Source of the DNA: Symsagittifera roscoffensis | Lineage: Eukaryota; Xenacoelomorpha; Acoela; Convolutidae | NCBI RefSeq assembly: GCF_963678635.1 | Contig: NC_087066.1 | Location: forward strand, 24,049,609 to 24,113,608 | DNA length: 64,000 bases | Direction of reading: 5' to 3' | Shown here: in pieces, positions 56,280 to 64,000 of the stretch | Layout of the letters: every line of letters starts with the position of its first letter | Numbering within the stretch: the first letter of the stretch is position 1 | Notes under the pieces: generated by a model | Seen by the model: the letters and a program-made list of their open reading frames with translations, nothing else | What the model was told of the DNA's origin: nothing | Databases searched by the model: none | Program-made: the position numbers and the translations under genes

Positions 56280-57240
56280 AAGTTTTTTTAAACCGATTCG
56301 GTCTATGAAACAAATGGAAATTTTTCAGCGTTTCATAGCTTGAAAAGCTAGCTCATCAAGCTAGCTTAGAACAGCTTTTTTGCGAATCTGTTCAGTCTTT
56401 GAAAAACCATGAAAAGATTCAGAATTTCATAATTTTGAAAGCTTGCTCAGAAAAACAAACTTTTCACAAACCGACTCTATTTATGAAATAACTTGAAATA
56501 ATTCAAAGCTTCTGAAAAACTGAAATTTTTTGCAAATCGATTCGAGCCAAGGAATAACTTGAAATATTTCTAAGTTTTATAGCTTTAAAAGCTTGCTCAG
56601 AAAAACTTATTTTTTTCACGAACCGATTCATCAGTCTATGAGTTAACTTGAAATATTTCAGAGTTTCATAGCTTGGCTAGAGTACCTCAAACAACTTAAA
56701 CTTTTTGCAAACCGATTCGGTCCACGAATTAACTTGCAAAATTTCAAAGTCTTATAGCTTGAATAGCTTGCTTTAAAAACTTAAAGATTTTCGCAAACCA
56801 ATTCAGTCTATGAAATAATTTGAAAACTTCAAAGGCTCATAGCTTTAAGAGCATGCTCAGAAAATCTTTAACTTTTAGCGGACCAATTCAGTCTATGAAA
56901 AAAATGAAATAATTCAAAGTTTCAGCTTGATTAGCTTGCTTCGAAAAACTTAGAACTTTTCGCGAACTGATTCAGTTTATGAAATAACTTGACGTATTTC
57001 ATAGATGCATAGCTCTAATAGCTTACTTAGAAATACTTCAACTTTTCGCGAACCGATTCGGTCTACGAAATAACCTGAAAAAGATCAAAGTTTCATCGTT
57101 CGAATAGCTTGCTAAAAAACTTAAAGTTTTTCGGGAACCAATTCAGTCTATGGAATAACTTGTAATGATTCGAAATTTCATAGCTTTAAAAGTTTGCTTA
57201 AAAAAACTTAAACCTTTTGCGAGCCGATTCCTTGTCCTAG
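56280..57240 (+). repeat. Diverged minisatellite, period about 86 bp
   Basis: The sequence cycles through GAACCGATTC(A/G)GTCTATGAA, ATAACTTGAAATATTTCA, TTTCATAGCTT.AAAAGCTTGC and TCAGAAAAACTTAAACTTTT. The CCGATTC/CCAATTC mark recurs near 56294, 56481, 56546, 56631, 56721, 56800, 56883, 56967, 57057, 57139 and 57223. Copies are 70-85% alike by eye. Confidence 0.7.
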
Positions 57241-58118
57241 TATTGAAGTTTGATTTTGATTTGTTCAAAATATGTTTCTCAATGATTTCATCCAAGGATG
57301 GTTAATTAGCCAGCATTAGATAGTTGAAAACTTATATCGGTCCACGAACGCTTACTTTATGCTTAATCAAATCAGTTGATTGAAAGTTTTCTCCACATAA
57401 TAGATTTATTTCGTTTTAACTGTTTGATGCTGTTTTTTTTTGCAACTTCTATATCTGCGAGGCAATCTAAATCGAATGCTTCATTGATCAGCTGTGTTCT
57501 ACAATATGACGACTACAAAAACTTGTGTCAATTCCATTGTCAGATTCGTTTATCAGAATTTTGACTGGAATGAAATTAAGTGTGTATGCTCAAAAACCGC
57601 ATACCCAGAAGAGAAATTCTGATTACTAACTTAAAAATTAAAAAAAATCACTCATATAGACAGAGAGAACGCGATTTTTCAGCAAACAACTAGAGTTTGC
57701 AGCCTTCTTGATTTATGTAAAGCGTGTAGAAGAGCTGAATTCAAAAATAATGTTAAAACACTTTTTAAAAAGACTGCCAAAAACTGTTGTTAAAATGCAG
57801 TTACACAGTTTTATTGTTGATGTTTTGACTAGACTTTAGATTAGTTACTTTTTAAATACACTGCATAATACGTTTTGCTCAAAATATACAAAAGATTGGC
57901 TCAAAAATTACACCAAAAACTAATTTCACGTTGTTTTCAGTGCCATCCGTTTCAATTATAAACAGCAATTTTTGTGAGACACTATCGTATTAAACGTGGT
58001 CCCTTGTCATTTTATGCTTTTTGTAAACCATTTTGAACTCCAAAATCTGTTTTTTCTTCCATTAGTTAATGAAACTCATCAATTGAATTGTCATCGGAAG
58101 ATTTATCAAACTAGACAT
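57241..58118 (+). promoter_or_regulatory. Upstream region of RING gene with probable splice acceptors
   Basis: CTGTTTTTTCTTCCATTAG (58047-58065) is a strong 3' splice site 53 bp before the chosen start, and TTGTTTTCAG occurs at about 57931-57940. A 5' untranslated exon is therefore likely somewhere upstream; no core promoter can be pointed to. Confidence 0.5.
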
Positions 58119-59456
58119 ATGGCTGGTGCAAGTACCTCAAGTAGTCAAGCAACCAACGATGGCCTGGAATGCTCAATTTGTGCTGATAATTTGCTTGATC
58201 CTCGAGCACTACCTTGCGGACATTCGTATTGTGGTCCCCCAAGAACCTGCTTAAGTGCCCTCCAAAAACCTGGTGATGTGTTAAAATGCGCAATTTGTTG
58301 CAAAGAGTACATCATAAAAATTTCAGATATGAAACCCTTATATGGAATACGTGAACATTTAGAAAGCTATTCAAACGAAATCAACGCGTATAAAAACAAA
58401 ATCCAAGATTTGGAACAAAAAATGAAAGGTCTGAAAGAAGAAGTTAAGAAAACTCCAAAAACCATTGTAATATATGAGCCTGAACCTCGCGATTTGAATA
58501 ACTGCACTCCAAAAACTGCAGAAAGACTGGAATCAAATTCAAAAAAGTCAGTTTTTAACGCAATTTCTTCGGTACTTCGACGCGCTCTTCCATCGCAACC
58601 TGATATTAGTTCCAGCGTGACACCCGTGCCTACTGGAAGCCTGTTGCCTGAAAACAACCATATCAAGATAAATGATTTTTGCTACATCGACGAAGATTAC
58701 ATGGCCGCTTTCTGTGAGCACAAAAACCAGTTTGGAGTTGTAGTTGCTCTCATAAGAAAGAAAATCCGCGGGGCCACAGCTTGTGTTAAGCTGATTGAGA
58801 GATGTCAATGCAAAATCTCTGGGGATGGAACGTATGATGGTGAGCGCTTGCTTGACCCAACCTCGAGTGAGCGTTGCTTATATTTGCCAGTTGCAAAAAT
58901 ACATGTGATTAACTTTCATAAACACTCTTCGGGAAAGGAGTCAAACTGTGACGTTCCCAAGGTAAATGATGTATGTGACGTTTTCTTACCTTCCATAAAA
59001 ATAAACTTCCCGGCTATCGTTACAAAAACTCTTGAGCCTTATTCAATGGTTGAAGTTCAGATGATAAACCAGATAATGCAGTATATACCGAAATATGACC
59101 AAAATATTGACCGTCTTCAAAGGTGCTTCATCAGAAACGGCTCTCTATATTATCAGCTCAGAGCAGATTTCGTCAGACCCCTTTTCAGCCCATCAGAAAT
59201 TATAAAAGGAACCATTTGCAACCTATTTGTTCCAAATCAAGGAGTTTTTCAGTGTTTGGTCGACAGTCTCTATGAAGGCTACAGAATTCAAGTCACATTA
59301 CTTGAAGGCTTCATTGACATGACTATGATTAAGGGAGTCGACGATTTCTTTTTCCAACAATTGAACGAACGGTCATTCATCGTACTCCGAAATTTTCTCC
59401 AGCAGCGTACTCCAAAAACTCCAGGAGCGGCTGTTGATGTAGATTCGGTTATTTGA
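58119..59456 (+). CDS. RING-finger, coiled-coil protein (probable E3 ubiquitin ligase)
   Basis: 445 residues from MAGASTSSSQ, uninterrupted to TGA. The frame is open for 41 more residues upstream, but these lie in and before a strong splice acceptor, so the internal ATG is preferred. Residues 18-60 form a C3HC4 RING: C18-C21, C33-x-H35, C38, C44, C57-C60, with the phrase PCGHSYCGPP. A short coiled coil (about 83-112, SYSNEINAYKNKIQDLEQKM) follows, as in TRIM-like proteins, but no B-box is present. From about 185 onward three segments look alike: FCYIDEDYMAAF with GVVVALI, VCDVFLPSIKINFPAIV with MVEVQMI, and ICNLFVPNQGVFQCLV with IQVTLLEG. They are possibly repeated small beta-barrel (Tudor/SH3-like) folds; this is inference. 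RING proteins recruit E2 enzymes to ubiquitinate bound targets; the target here is unknown. All zinc ligands are intact. Confidence 0.85.
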   Translation: MAGASTSSSQATNDGLECSICADNLLDPRALPCGHSYCGPPRTCLSALQKPGDVLKCAICCKEYIIKISDMKPLYGIREHLESYSNEINAYKNKIQDLEQKMKGLKEEVKKTPKTIVIYEPEPRDLNNCTPKTAERLESNSKKSVFNAISSVLRRALPSQPDISSSVTPVPTGSLLPENNHIKINDFCYIDEDYMAAFCEHKNQFGVVVALIRKKIRGATACVKLIERCQCKISGDGTYDGERLLDPTSSERCLYLPVAKIHVINFHKHSSGKESNCDVPKVNDVCDVFLPSIKINFPAIVTKTLEPYSMVEVQMINQIMQYIPKYDQNIDRLQRCFIRNGSLYYQLRADFVRPLFSPSEIIKGTICNLFVPNQGVFQCLVDSLYEGYRIQVTLLEGFIDMTMIKGVDDFFFQQLNERSFIVLRNFLQQRTPKTPGAAVDVDSVI

Positions 59457-60864
59457 AAATTGGACCAAAAAAACTCTCGCGTTAGTCTACTTAACTTTTG
59501 CGAGAGACAACGACATTAGAGGTGCCAAATAAATGTTGAACTACCAACAGTTTTATCATATATTTTTTCTCTGTTATACGATGTAAATAATTAAACATTA
59601 ACTGCAATATGTTTTTTTTTGTTGATAGTAGTTAATTTATAGCGGTGGTGGGTGAAAGAATTTTCGACGGTTTCTGTATTTAGAAAAGCCTAGTCGACTT
59701 TTTGATTTCGCCAACCATTTTGAAAACCCTATATTGACCAGCTTTGACAGAATTTGCTGCGCTGCTGGCAGTTTTTAGGAACGACACGCCAATCTTCTTG
59801 ATTAATTTGTAGAAAACGTTCAAAGTTGAGTTTTTTGGGCGCGCTCTTCACCCTAAAAAAAACATATCATAACCAGATCCAAGCTCTGTGTTCTAATATT
59901 TATATAAAAGAAAAAAATCAAACTTCCGCCGTATAACAGTAGTTAAGAGTCGCTAGTTTAGTTATCGGTATATAATTTCAAAATAGACTTGGTTCTAGGT
60001 GATAACTTTTTTAGTGTTCTATAAAACGTGTGATTATTCAGTTAATCGCATATTAATTTTCAACATTAGAACTTAGTTTTTCTAAACTCGCCATTGAATT
60101 ACCAACTTCAACAAAAAATCATCAGAATTCAAGCCAGAAAGAAACTCCGCGACTTTGTTTTCTATACAAAAAAATGATGCGCCAAAAAATTAAACTTGTG
60201 TTTTTAAATTCTGAATCACCCTTGCTTCAAAACAAAAACTGAATCCTCTGAAGTGTTTATAGAATCCATTTACTTTTTCTGCAAAATCACGCTTTAGTCA
60301 CCAAAAAATCAGCTTACCGATAGCAATTTAATTTAGTTTTCAAAGGGGCTGCCACAAAAACTAACCAAAAATAATTTTTGGAAAATTTTTTAGGTTCATT
60401 GATATCATGTTTTTTCCAAAACAAAACCGAGCAGCAAAAAACCATTTTTGAGCGTCTATTTTTTTTGAAAGGTTTTCAAAAAAGGTATAGTATACACGTA
60501 GATAAATATCACAGCAAAAATACCACATTAATGTTGTTGGAGCTATATCTTTCTCCGGTTAATCTAACTGAGAAAACTTCCTCAATTTCAGTTCATGTGC
60601 AGCGAACGTAATGAGTTCTCATCTGTTTAGGTCGGTGATTTTTTTCCCGGAAAATGTTTTCAACGCTCAAAGTTATGTTGTGGTGATTCATTTTTTTACT
60701 TTGCTTAAGGCTTGTGTCAAGAACATTTGCTCAGTGGAAGATAAAGTACACTATCCGATATATCAAAACGCAAACGACGCGAAAAAAAAAATTTTGGTTT
60801 GCAATGTAGTTTTCAAATTTTAATATTACAGCGCACTGAAAAAAGTTTCCCATTGACCTATTTT
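59457..60864 (+). other. 3' flank of RING gene; repeat fragment
   Basis: A polyadenylation signal AATAAA lies at 59528-59533, about 70 bp after the stop. A stretch at 59640-59790 (GCGGTGGTGGGTGAAAG, GCTGCGCTGCTGGCAG) resembles the hAT-related repeats at 16577 and 35871. The rest is unrecognised AT-rich sequence; short open frames at 60378-60823 look incidental. Confidence 0.5.
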
Positions 60865-61255
60865 TGTTCCGACTTTCGATACGAAAGTAACGGAATATTT
60901 GTGCTCGGGGTGGGTTTTTTTTTCTTCAGACAAATTTCGAATTTTTAACTAGCCATTTTTGACGGAATTTATTTAAATCATTCGAAAGCTATTGTTGTCC
61001 TGAGCTTAAATTTGAAAAGAAATTTCACCTGCGATCATTTTTCGTAAAGTTATGAGGGTTTAAGGATTGACATTTTGGCCATTTTGATCAATTTGGGACA
61101 ATTAACGCGCGATATATTTCGGCTATTAACGCGTAAGCGGAGATTTAATCAATCCGTCTTAGAAATCGTTCCAAATTGGTTGATAGAAGCTTATTTGCCA
61201 TAAATGATTTGTTACAAGGGTCAAAATCTATTTTTTTGTACTTTAAATGGCGTGT
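60865..61255 (+). mobile_element. Family H, 3'-truncated copy
   Basis: Starts TGTTCCGACTTTCGATACG and follows the consensus closely to GGCGTGTGGGG, where it stops. The 3' hairpin end is missing. Confidence 0.7.
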
Positions 61256-61951
61256 GGGGTAAAAGTTCGATCACCGCTGTTTCATTTGTTGATCTCGTTG
61301 ACTTTTTGCTGGCTGCGTTCAAAATTTTAGTCAATTTTTACTCTTTAAAATGAGCAATCATAATAATAAAAACCAAAAATTCCTACAAAAGCTATTAGAT
61401 TATTTTGTTCAGCTATCTTTCAGTTTTTTATACTAAGAGAACTCGGAACAAAAAATTACAACAAGATAGCTGTTTTTATGAAAAAAAAGCGTCATTTCTT
61501 GATTCAAAAAACAAACGTTAGTCACAAACAATCGCTGTCGACAAATTATACCTTGTCCGGTTCAAAAATTTTTTATTTTCCCTGTGTGATTTTTTTTTTC
61601 AAAAAAATGTTCGCAAAATGGTCTTTGGCGAGTTAACCGCAAAGTTTTGAAAGCTAATATTTGATAATGACAACAACAGCAATTTACCGCAGAATACTTT
61701 GGAAGTTGACAAAATCCGATCAAACGTGATGAAACTTTTACAATTTCCTCAGTACTTGGCTTAGTTCAGTAATTGGAGAAATAATTTCCACTCAGTGCTC
61801 TCTGTTTAAACAATAATGCATATCACTTGGGAAGAAATGCGCAAAGTCGGTTGCATTTATTATGGGGCAAATTAACTATGAAGATTTATCGACGCAGAGA
61901 TTAAATTTCATCATAAAAAAGTTTAATTGTGTTAATTCGAAACTAATTCGA
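61256..61951. other. No gene recognised
   Basis: AT-rich; no ORF, repeat family or structural RNA recognised. Confidence 0.4.
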
Positions 61952-62439
61952 ACAAGACTGCTCGTATCTGAATGTTCCGACTACCTCTTGAGGTCTATGG
62001 AGCAATAATAACATGAAAAAATTAAATGTAACAAATAAAAATGAAAAACATTTTTTTTATTTTAGATTTTATGTAAATTCCTCCCCCCACACGCCATATA
62101 CACTACAAAGTGATTAATGGCTAATGAGCTTCCTTTACCAATTTGAAACGATTTCTAAAGGAGATTTAATATCCGCTTTCGCGTTAATAGTGCAAAATGT
62201 ATCGCGCGTTTAATTGTCCAAAATAGGCCAAAATGGCAATGTTTAACCCCCAATAACTGTACGAAAAAAGATCACAGAGGAAACATCTTTTCAAATTTAA
62301 GCTTAGGACAACCATAACTTTTGAATGATAAAAAAAATCCCGTCAAAAATGGCTAGTTAAAAAGTTAAAGTTTGTCTGAAGAAAAAAACTCACCCCGAGC
62401 ACAAATATTCCGTTACTTTCGTATCGAAAGTCGGAACAA
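61952..62439 (-). mobile_element. Family H, near-full-length copy
   Basis: Minus orientation: high end TGTTCCGACTTTCGATACG, low end AGTCGGAACATTCAGATACG then AGCAGTCTTGT. Part of the 3' hairpin is deleted. Confidence 0.75.
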
Positions 62440-63907
62440 TTGTACTACTTAAGATGAAGCGTGCGGGGATGATAAAGAAAAAAGTTTCAACAATTCTTTC
62501 AGGTTTTTATAGGCCATTCGTCATTCTTTTTTTAAATCAAACAAATCACCATGGACGTTAAGGCCGTCCGAATTTTCAGGTAGTTTTCTTGATACGACCA
62601 GTCTGATTTTCTCAAGTTTGAGTCAGGTTGGTCTGTTTCTCAAATCGCCGGGGCCTTGAAACCGGGATCGCTGGTCCTTGTCCTCGTTATCGAGAGCTTT
62701 GCCACATAATCTATATATATATATATATATATGAGTATTGCTATGATAAATTAGCGTGAACTCCTGTCTTGTCAAAATCACAACAAGTAAGGGTTTTTTA
62801 AAAAAATCATCGTTTGTGTGGCAAGATCTGCACAGGTGAGTTGCTCTTCTGTTATTGTTTCGCAATCACACAGTATCATCACAAAAAAGCGTAACACTTT
62901 GTATATTACTCTATGAAAAAACAATCTACTTGGAAAATCATTGCAGTTTGTGGTTATTTTGTGTGAAATGATTAAGTTTGCACAACCGTATAGACAAAAA
63001 AATGCAATTTTACGAACAAAATTTTTTAACGAAATAAACTCGTTTGTCAAAATCAAAATGTGAAATAATTTTCCCCAATTTTCGACTTTTCCATTTTTTA
63101 TACCCTTTTATATATAATTATATATCATTTAATCCAACCAAGGGTGCTGATGTCACCGCCAGGAGAAAACTTATTTTTATGCCTGTCAAGTTTGGGCTAT
63201 TTGTTTTTCAGCAAAATAAATCACTGATGCTCTAATCAGCAGAGTAGTTCACACTGGATTGGTCTTCTCAAAAAGTCTTTTCGGATAGAATACACCGTCT
63301 GTTCGTCACGCTATCTTATTTTTGGCAGGGTAGATTCGTGCAACTTCTTAGTTCAATACCGATCCTAATCTTCCTCTCAAATTTTCTAGTCTGTACAGAT
63401 TTAGTATATACTGGTATTCTTGCGATGTTAGAAGAGAGAAAGAGGAGATAATAATTTCATTATCAAACTTAAAAATGGATCATGATTCGTTCGTTCTGAA
63501 TATTTACAGGATAAATATCAAAGTATCTAATAATACTTCTTTGTACTGATTCCACCCATCTGTGGTTTGAGAATTTTTCAAATCAAATTTGACCTTGTGA
63601 TGGTTGGTTGGAGAGTTTTTTAGATTCTTTGAGGAGAGTGTTGATTGATTGTGTCAGTGAAGAACTTGTTGCTGAGATTGATTAAAATTGAGAGATTATT
63701 GTGAATCAGAAAGATCGTACTGAAATTGCAGATAACGTGCCAAGGAAGTGTCGACTTCGTAAGTTAGAGCGAGACTACGTGCAATCTCAACTATTCATTC
63801 GTATTGATCGAGTAGTGAGATAAGGTTCGACTTCTCTGAGTGAAGCGCTAAGTCACAAGGATCCGTATTTTGAGTTTCAATACCGAGCCGGCCATTGTTC
63901 TTGTTCA
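62440..63907. other. Intergenic; AT dinucleotide repeat
   Basis: A worn family H 3' end at 62568-62615 (GTCCGAATTTTCAGG, GATACGACCAGTCTGATT) and a (TA)n run at about 62710-62732. From about 63250 the base composition becomes more balanced, which could be a gene's 5' region. Confidence 0.4.
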
Positions 63908-64000
63908 ATGGATACCTCTGCTGCGATATTGGCTCCATACTTTATATCTTGCAAGGGTTGTGACTGCGGCAATCAAAACCAACAGGTTTGCCATTCCATA
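63908..64000 (+). CDS. Possible start of a gene cut by the window end
   Basis: ATG at 63908 opens a frame that stays open to the window end: MDTSAAILAPYFISCKGCDC and then GNQNQQVCHSI. It is Cys-rich and free of the AT-driven codon pattern of spurious frames here. The opposite strand is also open over the last 90 bases (MANLLVLIAAVTTLARYKVW) with a plausible donor, so strand and reality are both uncertain. No family recognised. Confidence 0.25.
   Translation, partial: MDTSAAILAPYFISCKGCDCGNQNQQVCHSI

Noticed and set aside
57996-58118. 41-residue hydrophobic N-terminal extension of the RING protein as a signal peptide
   Set aside because: It spans a strong splice acceptor (ending 58065), so this stretch is most likely intron and 5' untranslated sequence.

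Overview
This is an AT-rich, intron-containing, repeat-packed stretch of an animal genome. The evidence is a multi-exon family-14 glycosyltransferase with GT/AG introns, a RING-finger gene preceded by a splice acceptor, three LTR retrotransposons (BEL/Pao and Ty3/gypsy types) and many small DNA transposons. An invertebrate fits best; the sequence alone does not settle nematode versus arthropod or another phylum. I see no prokaryotic, organellar or CRISPR features.

Layout. 1-2.2 kb: decayed BEL/Pao gag (minus). 2676-11231: an old but structurally complete Ty3/gypsy-like element (minus) with a perfect 5-bp target duplication GGTAC. Each of its LTRs is interrupted by a different small transposon, and its interior holds a TIR-bounded block of ATAATCGATT repeats. 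11.7-13.2 kb: head-to-tail copies of a roughly 520-bp family (called family H here) and a small TIR element. 13999-39447: a core-2/I-branching-type GT14 gene on the minus strand, in five exons I can join by splice phase (one junction unresolved), with introns up to 13.5 kb. Intron 3 (14896-21168) and intron 2 (21303-34848) are full of MITEs, family H copies and a 1.17-kb fold-back. Intron 2 also carries a nearly intact 8.76-kb BEL/Pao element (25331-34091, plus strand, antisense to the host gene) with 98-99% identical LTRs and a perfect 5-bp duplication ACAGC. 45278-50531: a second decayed gypsy element (minus) with an internal 1275-bp tandem duplication. 52.3-55.25 kb: a recent 1.46-kb tandem duplication. 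56.28-57.24 kb: a diverged minisatellite of about 86 bp period. 58119-59456: a RING-finger/coiled-coil protein gene (plus). The rest is intergenic, with more family H copies.

The most unusual items are: (1) the 2-kb untranslated leader of the BEL/Pao element, which is a regular array of short hairpins whose stems vary in sequence while pairing is kept, followed by three copies of a longer hairpin; and (2) family H, about 15 copies in 64 kb, whose architecture matches non-autonomous Helentron-type rolling-circle elements and whose insertion into a TT dinucleotide is shown by an uninterrupted paralogous LTR in the same window.

Only the GT14 gene and the RING gene look like host genes. Everything else recognisable is transposon-derived.
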